64,000 nucleotides of DNA from Symmachiella dynata (GCF_007747995.1 NZ_CP036276.1:7678001-7742000), one strand, 5' to 3'. Counted from the stretch's first letter, positions 19,651 to 28,974 are shown. Notes: generated by a model from the letters alone, not told the origin. Numbers and translations: made by a program.

Positions 19651-20140
19651 TCCATTCAGGGGACCCTCCCGTCTGCCGTTCGGTGTATCGAAAGCGATTT
19701 TAACCACGCGTCAGGCGGGAGCCTTCACACTCCTACGGTGATCGAATTTCCTGGAACCTAGTCGGCAAGCTCCGTCCAAAGCACCCCAATGTCGGGTGCC
19801 GCTGCTAGCTTGATGCACGAGGATCGCCAGCCACCACGCGCAAATCCACGCAACCGGCACAACCCGGCCAACACGCACCGCCGGGATGTTCGCGAAGACC
19901 GTCATGCCGGGCATGATCGACGGTCAAAATCCGCATACCCAGTCTCTAGCCCAAAACTCCCCAAGCGAGCATGCAGGTTTTACCGATTCCAAACGATGAA
20001 TCGTCGAGATGACGAGAATCGCTATCAGCCGGTTATGTCTCAAAACCGGTGCGGCGATTCTCCGGGCTTCGCTCAGGTAATGTCGCTGCTGCGCTGCGAG
20101 CGCGATGCACTGAAACATACAAAATACGTGGACGCGAATC
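19651..20140. other. Intergenic region of 490 bases, nothing recognised
   Basis: Between the trypsin-nuclease gene and the lipoprotein gene on the same strand. No open frame has a ribosome site or family resemblance, and no clear hairpin terminator or promoter stands out. A degraded dispersed repeat is possible near the start (GTCAGGCGGGAGCC). Confidence 0.4.
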
Positions 20141-21439
20141 ATGTTGAAGTATCCAGGGATGGGACGGTCCTTTGCCGTTTCGGTGACATTCGGCTTATCG
20201 CTGTTGACCGCCGTCGGCTGCCGCCACGCGCAACAGCACGAGTGCCGTACGCAACCAATGGCCTCGGCTTCCAACTACTGCCCCACCGCCCCCTATTCGA
20301 CACCCGAGACAATGTCTCAACCGTATGGGGATGACGGCGAATATGTGCCCATGCCTCCCGAACCCGATGAAGCTACGCCGGCACCCAGCGAAGCCTATTC
20401 CGTTCCGCAACGCCGCAGTCCTGTTCAAGCCATCAAGGATGGGTCGCGCCGCTTGGGATCCAAATTGAGTCGCATGATCAAAGGGGATGAAGAAGTCGCC
20501 GAAGACGAAATGATCGGCCGTGATCACGTGTCGTCACCCGATCTGCAATCACCCGGCGCGTATTCCGCGCAGCCACAACTCGGACAACCGGCCGGTAACC
20601 AGTCCGGCGCATTCTCGGGCGCAGGCAACGCCTATCCGCCGCGGGTTCCACCCGTCCCCGATTCTGAATCGTTCGACGAGTTCGATGAAAACATCGACTT
20701 GAGCCTGCCGACGGAAAATATCCCCGGCGACGTGGAACTTCCCGACGGAAACGCGAACTACCGTCAGCCCCAGCAAAACTTGTCGCTGCCGGTCTCCAAT
20801 TCGCAAGGCGAATTTGATCTGTATGCCCCACAATTACGTCATAGCACGCCGACTCCCACACTAGCGCCGGCGCCTTCCGACGTGCCACAACTCAGAGACG
20901 ATTTCAATGAGAGCGGCAACGAATTCAACGACGCACAATTTGACGACGACGACTTCGACGACCGTGGTCCGCAACTCCTGCCCGCTCCAGGCCAAGGCGG
21001 CGCAAAACAAGTCAAGTTCGTGCCGGTCCAACCGAGCGGACTGAACCTGTTTCAAATCGGGACCTTGGGACTCTGCTCCGAAGTCCGTAGCTACGAGGAT
21101 TTCAGCGAGATTGATCGCAACGAATTGCGCGCCGGGCAGGATTTGTTGATTTACAACACGCTCACCAATACCGAGAGCGTCCGATCCGCCGCAGGATTTC
21201 GCACGCTAACCCGGTCCCGCGTCGAATGGCTGGGCGCCGGCGACCGTGTGTTGCATCAAGTGCAATTGAGCGAAGCCCCCGATGCGTCTCGCTCTGTGCG
21301 ACAAGACTATTTCCTCACGCACCAAGTCGCCGTGCCAGAGTCCCTCCCGGCTGGGCTGTACACGCTGCGGCTGACAGTCGAGGACCTCTTCGGCCACCAA
21401 GCGGCTCACGCGACCATGCAGGTACGGGTCATCGACTGA
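20141..21439 (+). CDS. Low-complexity planctomycete lipoprotein
   Basis: 432 residues. The signal segment FAVSVTFGLSLLTAVGC ends in a lipobox Cys near residue 27. Residues ~40-280 are Pro/Ser/Asp/Gln-rich and probably disordered, with an acidic cluster (DDDDFDD). The C-terminal ~130 residues form a folded beta domain (LGLCSEVRSYEDFSEIDRNELRAGQDLLIYNTLTN... ending LTVEDLFGHQAAH), resembling conserved C-terminal regions of other planctomycete lipoproteins. Predicted to be a tethered surface or periplasmic protein. It converges on a DUF1501 gene with only 4 bases between stop codons. Confidence 0.8.
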   Translation: MLKYPGMGRSFAVSVTFGLSLLTAVGCRHAQQHECRTQPMASASNYCPTAPYSTPETMSQPYGDDGEYVPMPPEPDEATPAPSEAYSVPQRRSPVQAIKDGSRRLGSKLSRMIKGDEEVAEDEMIGRDHVSSPDLQSPGAYSAQPQLGQPAGNQSGAFSGAGNAYPPRVPPVPDSESFDEFDENIDLSLPTENIPGDVELPDGNANYRQPQQNLSLPVSNSQGEFDLYAPQLRHSTPTPTLAPAPSDVPQLRDDFNESGNEFNDAQFDDDDFDDRGPQLLPAPGQGGAKQVKFVPVQPSGLNLFQIGTLGLCSEVRSYEDFSEIDRNELRAGQDLLIYNTLTNTESVRSAAGFRTLTRSRVEWLGAGDRVLHQVQLSEAPDASRSVRQDYFLTHQVAVPESLPAGLYTLRLTVEDLFGHQAAHATMQVRVID

Positions 21440-21443
21440 CCGA

Positions 21444-22616
21444 TCACACGCGAGCCTTGCCCAGTTCACTGATCGGACGGCTCGTCGCGATCGAAAACTC
21501 CGTATCATCCGGCGCCGTCAACGTGGTTGCTTGAGGAATCCCGAAGGCAGCGGCAATGGTCGAGAGCAGTGCGTCGGGCGTCACCGGAGAGTCAATCGGC
21601 GCAGTTCCCCGCGCGTCGCTAGCGCCAATGACCCGCCCGCCACTAACTGGCCCACCAGCCATCAAGGCCGACCACACCCCGGGCCAATGATCGCGTCCCC
21701 CGTGGGAATTGATCCGCGGTGTGCGTCCAAATTCCCCGCTGGCAACCACCAATGTCCGTTTGAGCAGACCAGTCGCCTCCAAGTCATCCAACAGGCTGGA
21801 AACAGTTTTGTCGAAGTCCGGGCAAACCGTGTCGCGCAAATCGGACATCGTCGTGATCGTCCCGTGACAATCCCATGACTTGTGTTGATCAAGATCAAGG
21901 AACATATTGACGGTCACAAAACGGACACCCGCTTCGATCAGTTGCCGCGCTTGAAAACAGGCGCGGGCGAACGGAGTTGTGCCATACGGTTGCGAGCTTG
22001 TTTTCTGAAGGGCCGATTCATAACCGCTGTCGGTCACCGGGTCGTGTGCGGTGCCCAGTATGCCAGCGGTTTGTCCCTGATAGGTCCGGATGCCGGTGTT
22101 CCCCAGCAATTGCGGCACGACACAATAACTCGGCACCCCTTCGCGCGGGCCAAGCAATGCATCAATCATCGATCCCAGCGCCGGGAACATAATTCCGCCT
22201 CGCGCGCAGCGACCAGTTTGGAGCAACTGCAGACCCGCTTCATGAATCGGCGCCGCCGTGTGATGCAGTGAGCGGAGCAGGGCGAACTGATGCGTCCGTT
22301 GCGCAAGACGTGGCAACGTTTCACTCAGTTGAATGCCGGGTGTGTTGGTGGCAATGGCTTGAAACGGCCCGCGAATCTGCGTCGGCGCCGCCGGTTTGGG
22401 ATCGAATGTATCCAACTGGCTGGGACCGCCGGTCAGCACAATAAAAATACAACCGTCAATATCACGGTTGGCTGCGCGTTGATCCTCAGCGCGGAGCGCA
22501 GCTTGCTCAGCCGTCGACATTCCCAATATCCCCGCACTACCAAGTTTAAGCACATCGCGCCGAGAAACCGAGTCCCCCCCGGTGGGCGGAGAGTCCGATG
22601 AGTGTGACTGGGGCAT
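21444..22616 (-). CDS. DUF1501 Tat-exported protein (third copy)
   Basis: 390 residues, somewhat shorter than the two other copies. Twin-arginine signal SRRDVLKLGSAGILG; family motifs IFIVLTGGPSQLDTFDPKP, LVVASGEFGRTPRINSHGGRDHWPG and GRVIGASDARG. It starts 10 bases after the stop of the ThiF-like gene on the same strand, so the two are probably cotranscribed, although no functional link between an exported phosphatase-like fold and a cytoplasmic E1 enzyme is obvious. Confidence 0.92.
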   Translation of the reverse strand: MPQSHSSDSPPTGGDSVSRRDVLKLGSAGILGMSTAEQAALRAEDQRAANRDIDGCIFIVLTGGPSQLDTFDPKPAAPTQIRGPFQAIATNTPGIQLSETLPRLAQRTHQFALLRSLHHTAAPIHEAGLQLLQTGRCARGGIMFPALGSMIDALLGPREGVPSYCVVPQLLGNTGIRTYQGQTAGILGTAHDPVTDSGYESALQKTSSQPYGTTPFARACFQARQLIEAGVRFVTVNMFLDLDQHKSWDCHGTITTMSDLRDTVCPDFDKTVSSLLDDLEATGLLKRTLVVASGEFGRTPRINSHGGRDHWPGVWSALMAGGPVSGGRVIGASDARGTAPIDSPVTPDALLSTIAAAFGIPQATTLTAPDDTEFSIATSRPISELGKARV

Positions 22617-22626
22617 AAGGTTTGAC

Positions 22627-23667
22627 TCAGCTTCCTATGTATTTCGCGTACAGCGTCTTGGCGGTGGGAATGTCCTCGGTCCCTTTAATAATCACGCGAC
22701 CGTCCTGGAACGCCGTCAGTTCATAATCCCCTTCGTTCAGGGCGATTCGGAACAAGTATTTGTTGTAGTTGATCGTGCCGATTCCTGCGAGGCGATTTGC
22801 CAAATCGTCGAACACCAACCGCGTCTTCGAGGGAGGTGAAACCTGGACAGCATTCCGCCCACAGAGGATCGTCGTCTGCGACCCCAACGTACCCCGCAGC
22901 CAAACCCGTTCCCCCGCATGACAGGCAGGGCAGCCGGAGCGATCGCGCAGCCCCTCCATATTCATCCGCCGAAACGTGCCGTCCCAAACATCGATCACCG
23001 TCAACTTCGGCTCGATCAAATTGCGTTGTCCCGACAGAATTTTCAGGGCATCGACTACCTGCAACGATGCAATCACATTGATGATCGCCGCCAACACGCC
23101 CGCCGTATCGCACGTCTCAACCGACCCCGGCTCGGGAACCGCATCAATCAGACACCTCAAACAAGCCGTCTCGCCGGGCAGAATCGTCATCGTTTGACCA
23201 TGACTGCCAATGCACCCACCATAAACCCAAGGTATTCCGGTTTCCAACGAAACATCGTTGAGTAAATAGCGGATTTCAAAATTGTCAGTGCCGTCCAGAA
23301 TCAGATCGACATCGTTGGCCAACCCCATCACATTCTCATAACTGACGTCGGCAACAATCGGGTCGATCTCAATCGTGCTGTTGATCTTCGCCAACTTGCG
23401 CCCCGCAGCAACCGACTTAGGAAGTTGATCGGCGATATCCTGTTCGTCAAAGAGCACCTGCCGCTGCAAGTTACTCAGCTCAACAAAATCGCGATCCACA
23501 ATCCGCACAAAGCCGACCCCCGCACGGACCATCCCCTCAGCCAGCACCGTCCCCAGCGCGCCGCAACCACACACCAGCACGCGCCGCCGCATCAACTCCC
23601 GTTGTCCCTCTTCGCCAATCCCATGAAACAGGACTTGCTTGCTGTATCGTTGTAGGTCGTCGGTCAT
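22627..23667 (-). CDS. ThiF/MoeB/HesA-family E1-like adenylyltransferase
   Basis: 346 residues. The N-terminus RYSKQVLFHGIGEEGQ and the nucleotide-binding loop VCGCGALGT are typical of E1-like enzymes that adenylate the C-terminus of ThiS/MoaD sulfur carriers. DGTDNFEIRYLLND forms the ATP-binding segment. Zinc ligands are CLRC (~170) and CPAC (~250), and ETCDTAGVLAA is the conserved Cys-containing segment. About 90 extra residues at the C-terminus (ending GRVIIKGTEDIPTAKTLYAKYIGS) are a small alpha/beta domain seen on some ThiF-like proteins. Pathway (thiamin, molybdopterin or another sulfur-transfer route) cannot be fixed because no carrier gene is adjacent. Confidence 0.88.
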   Translation of the reverse strand: MTDDLQRYSKQVLFHGIGEEGQRELMRRRVLVCGCGALGTVLAEGMVRAGVGFVRIVDRDFVELSNLQRQVLFDEQDIADQLPKSVAAGRKLAKINSTIEIDPIVADVSYENVMGLANDVDLILDGTDNFEIRYLLNDVSLETGIPWVYGGCIGSHGQTMTILPGETACLRCLIDAVPEPGSVETCDTAGVLAAIINVIASLQVVDALKILSGQRNLIEPKLTVIDVWDGTFRRMNMEGLRDRSGCPACHAGERVWLRGTLGSQTTILCGRNAVQVSPPSKTRLVFDDLANRLAGIGTINYNKYLFRIALNEGDYELTAFQDGRVIIKGTEDIPTAKTLYAKYIGS

Positions 23668-24021
23668 TTTTTAGTCGGCGGTGAGTGAGTGGTGAGTGGC
23701 CAGTGGCCAGAATTTCTGCAGTGAATGCAATCGGTATCGTTTTTCGGTTCTAAGTTCGTCATCGCCTCATCGATTTGAATCGGCCAACCCTCAAGCCTGT
23801 TCCCTCACGCCTCAAGCCTCCGAAGTAGTTTTTCCGCGGGCGGCATAAAAAATTCTCCGAATCTGTCTTCCCACGATGGGTGTAGTAGAGTCAGACTGTC
23901 GCGCGCAGGGGTGAGGTGCGATGGGTGGCGCGACGATGCTGAATCACGACGTGATCATCGATGCGCACCCAACCACTAGTCTATCGGATGATCCCAGGGT
24001 TTCTCAACGGGGAGGGTGACT
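23668..24021. other. Intergenic region with short repeats flanking the HTH/ParB cassette
   Basis: No gene is supported. Two short motifs recur on the other side of the HTH gene: AGTGGCCAGTGGCCAGA near 23697 against AGTGGCCGGTGGCCAGA near 24345, and CCCTCACGCCTCAAGCCTC near 23800 against CTCACGCCTGTCCCCTCAAG near 24416. The same intergenic unit thus appears before and after the HTH gene. Confidence 0.5.
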
Positions 24022-24312
24022 ATGTCGACTGTGAAATTAGACGGGACGAAGATTGTGCTGCCAAAAACCGGAGCCGACGTGTTTTGGCAAACCGTACACG
24101 AACATTATGCCGGCGAAGATCAGCGCAAGTGGAAGTACTTAGCCATGCTGGCATTGCGGGAAAACGCCGGATGGCCGCTGGACAAAATCGGCATGGTCTT
24201 CGGACACCCCAAAGGCCACGTCACCCGCTGCCTAGCCCGCATCAAACAGGACCTCAGGCAAGGATTCCGCGAAGAGAGCGAAGAGAAATGGCCGTTGGAT
24301 AATCCGCGATAA
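24022..24312 (+). CDS. Small HTH protein, sigma-70 region 4-like
   Basis: 96 residues from ATG 24022. The start is fixed by a strong GGGGAGG site with a 6-base spacer; a GTG two codons earlier would overlap that site. Residues ~45-80 (LRENAGWPLDKIGMVFGHPKGHVTRCLARIKQDLR) look like a helix-turn-helix of the sigma-70 region 4 kind. The C-terminus is charged. No full sigma-factor domain is present, so it is more likely a small DNA-binding regulator. A ParB-like gene follows 171 bases downstream on the same strand. Confidence 0.7.
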   Translation: MSTVKLDGTKIVLPKTGADVFWQTVHEHYAGEDQRKWKYLAMLALRENAGWPLDKIGMVFGHPKGHVTRCLARIKQDLRQGFREESEEKWPLDNPR

Positions 24313-24483
24313 TCAGTAGGCAGGAAATTAGTGGCCGGTGGTCAGTGGCCGGTGGCCAGATAGGGGAGGGGAGCTGTTGATTGTGCATTTGCCCAACGGC
24401 CCACAACGACCAACCCTCACGCCTGTCCCCTCAAGCCTCACCCCTACGTCCCTACAGCCTAACTCCAACTAAGGAGAACCAAC

Positions 24484-25047
24484 ATGGAACTACGAAACGT
24501 CCCCATCGCGCAGCTACACGGTGCCGAATACAATCCGCGCGTGCAATTGCAACCAGGCATGCCGGGGTATGACCGGTTGAAGCGGTCGATTGATGAGTTT
24601 GGATTGGTGCAACCGATTGTCTGGAATGAACAAACCGGGAACGTCGTCGGCGGACATCAACGGTTGTCGGTCCTAAAAAATGAAGGGCACGAAACCGTGG
24701 ACGTGATGGTGATAGCCCTCGACGAGTCACGCGAAAAAGCACTCAACGTCGCCCTGAACAATTCACAAATCGGTGGCGATTGGGATGCGGAGAAGTTATT
24801 AAGCCTCGTACAAGAACTGCACGAACTCCCCGACTTCGACGAAACCCTCACCGGATTTGACGTCGACGACGTGCGGGACCTTCTACTGCTCCCCGACCCC
24901 GATTGGAAACCCGAACCAGAACCCAACGATGCGCCCGACCTCGTCCGCGTCACCTTAGAAATCGCCACAGAGTCCTGGACCGAAATACAACCCGCTATCG
25001 ATCGTTTAGTCCAACAATGGGGTTTGCGCGCGCATGTGAAAACGTGA
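24484..25047 (+). CDS. ParB/sulfiredoxin N-terminal domain protein
   Basis: 187 residues. AAGGAG lies 5 bases before ATG 24484. Residues ~5-95 form the ParB-N/Srx-like domain: NVPIAQLHGAEYNPR, SIDEFGLVQPIVWNE and GGHQRLSVLKNEG, with the nucleotide-binding GGHQRL motif intact. An acidic C-terminal part (~120-187) lacks the HTH and dimer domains of chromosomal ParB, so it is not a partition protein. Similar stand-alone domains occur in phages and mobile cassettes, often near DNA methyltransferases, but none is adjacent. Likely partner: the small HTH gene upstream. Confidence 0.8.
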   Translation: MELRNVPIAQLHGAEYNPRVQLQPGMPGYDRLKRSIDEFGLVQPIVWNEQTGNVVGGHQRLSVLKNEGHETVDVMVIALDESREKALNVALNNSQIGGDWDAEKLLSLVQELHELPDFDETLTGFDVDDVRDLLLLPDPDWKPEPEPNDAPDLVRVTLEIATESWTEIQPAIDRLVQQWGLRAHVKT

Positions 25048-25084
25048 TGAAAGCCACCGAGAAACGTTGATCCCCCCCCTAAAA

Positions 25085-25140
25085 GGGTAGCCGCGATTGC
25101 GAACAGCAATCGGGGCGGGCGCAGCCCGCAAGAAGCCGCA
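25085..25140 (+). repeat. Partial dispersed repeat (GGGTAGCCGCGAT family)
   Basis: Shares GGGTAGCCGCGAT, ATCGGGGCGGG and CAGCCCGCA..GAAGCCGCA with the first 55 bases of the repeat at 34024-34182. The remainder of that repeat is missing here. Confidence 0.6.
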
Positions 25141-25304
25141 GTGACCGCGAACCTCGACCGGGAAACCTTTGTTAAAATGTAAGCGCTAAATTGCGGCTTT
25201 GCATGCCTTCGGCACAACGATTTGGTATAGAACTGGGGGTGGTTACCTGACGCAAACCCAAACCAACCATCCATGAGAAGTGGCAATCCGGGACTCGTAC
25301 CCCT

Positions 25305-25427
25305 AACTTTTGGATAACGATGAACTGCGCGTTGGCTTCCAGGTCTGGACCTTCAATGAGACTGCTTGGGAAGACTGGGAAAGGAAAGACAAGAAAATCA
25401 ATGGGCTAGTACATCTGGGATTTTAGG
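25305..25427 (+). pseudogene. Possible 3' remnant of a protein gene
   Basis: About 38 codons without a stop (LRVGFQVWTFNETAWEDWER then KDKKINGLVHLGF), ending in a TAG that overlaps the AGGAG ribosome site of the next gene. The amino-acid composition (aromatic and charged residues in a regular pattern) looks like the end of a real protein, but an in-frame stop lies just upstream at 25304 and there is no ribosome site. It may be the truncated tail of a gene lost by rearrangement, perhaps an associated toxin or another paralogue. This is weak evidence; chance cannot be excluded. Confidence 0.35.
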
Positions 25428-25434
25428 AGTGATG

Positions 25435-26304
25435 ATGAAAAACTATGAGTTGTTGGGTTATGAAGTGAATGAAGTGACCAGGAATTATTCAAAGTATCTA
25501 CGGGAAAGACGGGGCGAACTTCACGGATGTCCTCGCGCAACGTTTCGTCGGAGCCACATCGAAATATTGCTCGATTATCCATGCCTGCAACAGTTGGGTT
25601 ACGAGGAGATAGGAGATGTCTCGGCGGAGTTGGAGGAAGGACTGGCGTTGGTTGTCGATTACTTCCATGGAGATTGGTGGCGGGCTGAGAATATCCGCCG
25701 GATTGAACGTGAGTCTCCCGAACTGCTGCATATCAAGCCATGGATGAACGTCGACGCGATTATCCTGGACAATTCCCAGGACATGGATCGGTCGAATCCG
25801 GATTGCAAGTTTGAATGGCATGACGAGTTGCGGAGCGGGATCATCTTCGGCGGGTTGCTCGAAAAGTGGGACGAGGTCGCGCACATTTGTGCGGCGCTGG
25901 ATGCCGACGTGTCCCCTGAGTACTCTGCCGGAACAATTATCGATGAGTATTTCCAATACTACCTCTGCGTCGCCGGCAAACTGAGCGGGCAATGGGACGC
26001 GGGGTTTGAGAAGCTGCTGGAGAGCGCGAAGAAATGCCGCCAAAAGCGGCTTCGCGATCTGTTAGCTGCCTGGGAAGCAGCGGTGGCGGGAAATCAAGCG
26101 GCGTTCGACAAAGCGTTTCCCGCGGCGATCAAGTCGTTCCTCAAACGCGAAGACGACCCGTCGGAATATTTTGGCGTCGCGATGGATGAAACGGTGATCG
26201 GGCTGATCACCAAACGCGCCGGGCTGTCGTTCCCCGACATGTCGGACAAACTAAACGCGGCAGTGATGACTCGCAAATCGCTGGGACTGGACTCGACACC
26301 GTAG
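25435..26304 (+). CDS. Hypothetical protein, tandem paralogue 1 (possible immunity protein)
   Basis: 289 residues from ATG 25435; AGGAG lies 5 bases upstream, which favours it over the ATG immediately before. No signal peptide or membrane helix. It is clearly homologous to the next gene over its whole length (both start MKNYELLG, both contain VIDYFHGDWWR or VVDYFHGDWWR and DRSNPDC), with near-identical C-terminal halves. I do not recognise the family with certainty; composition, length and tandem duplication resemble immunity proteins of polymorphic toxin systems (Imm49-like proteins have a similar helical build). No toxin gene is present in the window. Confidence 0.75.
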   Translation: MKNYELLGYEVNEVTRNYSKYLRERRGELHGCPRATFRRSHIEILLDYPCLQQLGYEEIGDVSAELEEGLALVVDYFHGDWWRAENIRRIERESPELLHIKPWMNVDAIILDNSQDMDRSNPDCKFEWHDELRSGIIFGGLLEKWDEVAHICAALDADVSPEYSAGTIIDEYFQYYLCVAGKLSGQWDAGFEKLLESAKKCRQKRLRDLLAAWEAAVAGNQAAFDKAFPAAIKSFLKREDDPSEYFGVAMDETVIGLITKRAGLSFPDMSDKLNAAVMTRKSLGLDSTP

Positions 26305-26330
26305 GTCTTATGAAATTCTAAAGATAGCCA

Positions 26331-27206
26331 ATGAAGAATTACGAACTGCTGGGCATCGATGCCAACAACCCTGAGGAATTCGCAGACCGCTTAAGGGAGC
26401 TTGATGCGGAACGCCGCGACGCCGAAGAGTGTCCTCGCTGGACCTATCGGAGAAGCTATATTCTGACACTATTGGAATATCCTTGCTGGGAACAGATGGG
26501 CTACATAGAGATTTCAGATTTGCCGCAGCGATTGGAAGATGGCTGCAAGGCGGTGATCGATTACTTCCATGGAGATTGGTGGCGGGAAGAGAATATCCGT
26601 CGCATTGAACGTGAAACACCTGAACTGCTGCGTATCAAGCCGTGGAGCACAGTAGAAAACATTATCGAAAACAATGCACAACGCATGGATCGATCCAATC
26701 CTGATTGCATGTTTCAGTGGTATGAGCCTCTGCGGAGCGGGATCATTTTCGGCGGCTTGCTCGAAAAGTGGGACGATGTCGCGCACATTTGCTCGGCTCT
26801 GGATGCCGACGTCGCCCCCGAGTACTCCGCCGGAACGATTATTGACGAATATTTCCATTACTACCTTTGCGTCGCCGGCAAACTGAGCGGGCAGTGGGAC
26901 GCGGGGTTTGAGAAGCTGCTGGAGAGCGCGAAGAAATGCCGTCAAAAGCGGCTTCGCGATCTGCTGGCCGCCTGGGACGCAGCGGTTGCGAGTGATCAAG
27001 CGGCGTTCGACAAGGCGTTCCCCGCCGCGATCAAGTCGTTCATCAAGCGCAAAGACGATCCGTCCGAGCACATGGGCGCAGCCTTGGACGAAACGGTGAT
27101 CTGGCTCATCGCCAAGCGCGCTGGGCTGTCATTTCCCGAATTGTCAGACAAACTCAATGCGGCCGTGATGACCTGCAAATCGCTGGGACTGGACACGACT
27201 CCGTAG
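26331..27206 (+). CDS. Hypothetical protein, tandem paralogue 2 (possible immunity protein)
   Basis: 291 residues, 26 bases after the first paralogue. The two proteins share SGIIFGGLLEKWD, PEYSAGTIIDEYF and a run of about 50 near-identical residues through AGKLSGQWDAGFEKLLESAK, while their first ~90 residues differ much more. This uneven divergence suggests recent duplication with gene conversion, or selection for change in the N-terminal half, as in immunity proteins matching different toxins. Predicted to be cytoplasmic and mostly helical. Family not firmly identified. Confidence 0.75.
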   Translation: MKNYELLGIDANNPEEFADRLRELDAERRDAEECPRWTYRRSYILTLLEYPCWEQMGYIEISDLPQRLEDGCKAVIDYFHGDWWREENIRRIERETPELLRIKPWSTVENIIENNAQRMDRSNPDCMFQWYEPLRSGIIFGGLLEKWDDVAHICSALDADVAPEYSAGTIIDEYFHYYLCVAGKLSGQWDAGFEKLLESAKKCRQKRLRDLLAAWDAAVASDQAAFDKAFPAAIKSFIKRKDDPSEHMGAALDETVIWLIAKRAGLSFPELSDKLNAAVMTCKSLGLDTTP

Positions 27207-27224
27207 CCGGAGCGACGACGAATC

Positions 27225-27767
27225 ATGAGATACTCGATCCACTTCTTCGCCATGGATGCCGCCGCAGTTGCCGAACGGCTCCGCCATGAGCCGGACGCGA
27301 TTGCCGAAGCAGTCGTCGCCAGAATATCCGCTGAGGGTGATCCGACGGAGCAGGATCTAGTCTATTCCCGGCAATTCGCGAAGAACATTTGCACGGAAAG
27401 TTTCTCAGACGAAGATACTGCCGACGAACTCAACACGCTGTGTTGGATGTGCGAGGTGCTTTCAGAAAAGATTGATATTCCGGAGTTCAACCTGTTTCGC
27501 TCCATCGATTATCTCGAGGACATCGGGGTGTGGCCGTTGTTTCAAGCAGAAAGGCCGCCGTTTCCCGTGCCTGGTTCCTCCAAAGAATTTCCACAAGTAG
27601 GCTATCTGAGCCGCCCCGCCATCGAGCAGTATGTCGCCGACGAGTTCGCCTCACTGCCCCCTTGTAACGACCCCGAAGCGGACGATGCTCGCGACGATCT
27701 GCTAGGCATCATGGAGTCGTTATGCGAAGACCAGTTGGATCTCTTAGCAATTTTGGTGGAAGTGTAA
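27225..27767 (+). CDS. Hypothetical small acidic protein
   Basis: 180 residues, 18 bases after paralogue 2 and probably in the same transcript; GGAGC lies before the ATG. Acidic, with no signal peptide or membrane helix. The N-terminus (RYSIHFFAMDAAAVAERL) and the segment LYSRQFAKNICTESF-like region look like a small alpha/beta fold. It may belong to the DUF7691-type group, but I cannot be sure. The setting beside immunity-like paralogues suggests a related accessory role. Confidence 0.65.
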   Translation: MRYSIHFFAMDAAAVAERLRHEPDAIAEAVVARISAEGDPTEQDLVYSRQFAKNICTESFSDEDTADELNTLCWMCEVLSEKIDIPEFNLFRSIDYLEDIGVWPLFQAERPPFPVPGSSKEFPQVGYLSRPAIEQYVADEFASLPPCNDPEADDARDDLLGIMESLCEDQLDLLAILVEV

Positions 27768-27776
27768 ATTCCACAC

Positions 27777-27800
27777 GGGTGCCACTGGCTTTGCCAATGT
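27777..27800 (+). repeat. Fragment of GGGTGCCACTGG dispersed repeat
   Basis: GGGTGCCACTGGC followed by TTTGCCAATG matches the arm of the 9171-9272 element with a shorter loop. It lies between the 3' ends of two convergent genes. Confidence 0.5.
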
Positions 27801-27825
27801 TGGACAGCGCCCGCCGACTGCCCGC

Positions 27826-28974
27826 CTACACCCCCGCCGCTTCGCGGCCGGCAATCAGCGCATCTAACTCCGCCTTCAATCGCGGCAGAATCTCGTCGTA
27901 GCCATACGCCCCAATCGATTGCGGACCTTTTTTGAGGTTCACAACGGTCGGGCCGCACCACAGGCCTAAGTCGGCGTCGTCGGTTTCGCCGGGGCCGTTC
28001 ACGCGGCAGCCCATCACGGCGATCGTGATGGCGTGGTCCTTGGCGTAGGCGGTCATTTCTTTGACGTCTTGCGCCAATTCAATGAAGGCTTCGTTTTCCA
28101 CACGCGAACAACTGGGGCAGCTGATGATGTTCAGTGTGTCGAGTTGAAAATCGACGAAGCTCCGCACGCGGCCGGCGGCGATGTCGGCTAAGATTCCTCG
28201 GCCGGCGTCGATTTCTTCCGGCTTGCGGGAGTTGGGCAGCGTTAGAGAAACGCGCACCGTGTCGCCGATGCCTTGGCTGATGAGTTGTTCAAAGGCGATG
28301 CGGGTTTTGATGATCCCATCAGGCGGCATGCCCGCTTCGGTGACTCCCAAATGCATCGGCACATCAGGACGCTCTACAGCGAACCGGCGATTGACTTCAA
28401 TCACCTTTTGCGGATCCGAATCTTTCAGCGAAACGCAGTATCGCTCAAAGCCGAGTGAATCTAAAAATTCGCAATGGTCCAGCGCGCTTTCCAGCATGGG
28501 CGAGATCGAATCGTCGTCGTCATATTTGTCCGCCATGGCCGGATCAACAGAGCCGCAATTCACGCCAATACGAATAGCACAGTCAGTCTCTCCCGCGATG
28601 CCGACAATGTATTTCACCTTCTCTTGCCACGGCTTTTCTCGTTCGTGGTGGTACAGGTGTCCCGGGTTGTAGCGAATCTTGTCGACGTGCGGACCGATGA
28701 TCTCCGCCAACCGGTAATTCTCCTGCAGATCGACGGAGAGATTGGCGGTGGTTTGTTTGCGAATTTCGGCTAGGGCAGCCGCATCCGGTTTGCTATCAGC
28801 GGCAATCCGCACGACATCCGCACCCGCTGCAACCAGCGCATTGGCCTGCGCAACGGTGGCATCGATGTCTTGCGTGTGCGTAGCACACATGCTCTGCACG
28901 GCGATGGGATTTCCATGACCGATGGTGATAGAACCAATATTGACGGCACGAGTGGGGTTGCGCGGCAGGTCCAC
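27826..28974 (-). CDS. ispG: 4-hydroxy-3-methylbut-2-enyl diphosphate synthase
   Basis: 382 residues from GTG 28974, chosen for the GGGAG site 6 bases upstream; an earlier TTG would have none. It catalyses the conversion of methylerythritol cyclodiphosphate to HMBPP in the MEP isoprenoid pathway, using a 4Fe-4S cluster. Visible signatures: [18 protein letters not shown] at the start of the TIM barrel, [19 protein letters not shown] near the C-terminal cluster domain, and [16 protein letters not shown]. Length fits the bacterial type without the plant-like insert. Cytoplasmic. Not in an operon with other isoprenoid genes in this window. Confidence 0.96.
   Translation of the reverse strand: MDLPRNPTRAVNIGSITIGHGNPIAVQSMCATHTQDIDATVAQANALVAAGADVVRIAADSKPDAAALAEIRKQTTANLSVDLQENYRLAEIIGPHVDKIRYNPGHLYHHEREKPWQEKVKYIVGIAGETDCAIRIGVNCGSVDPAMADKYDDDDSISPMLESALDHCEFLDSLGFERYCVSLKDSDPQKVIEVNRRFAVERPDVPMHLGVTEAGMPPDGIIKTRIAFEQLISQGIGDTVRVSLTLPNSRKPEEIDAGRGILADIAAGRVRSFVDFQLDTLNIISCPSCSRVENEAFIELAQDVKEMTAYAKDHAITIAVMGCRVNGPGETDDADLGLWCGPTVVNLKKGPQSIGAYGYDEILPRLKAELDALIAGREAAGV

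Noticed and set aside
24484-25047. Chromosome-partition ParB and nearby origin
   Set aside because: Only the N-terminal domain is present, no parA, no parS-like sites and no dnaA or dnaN genes nearby.
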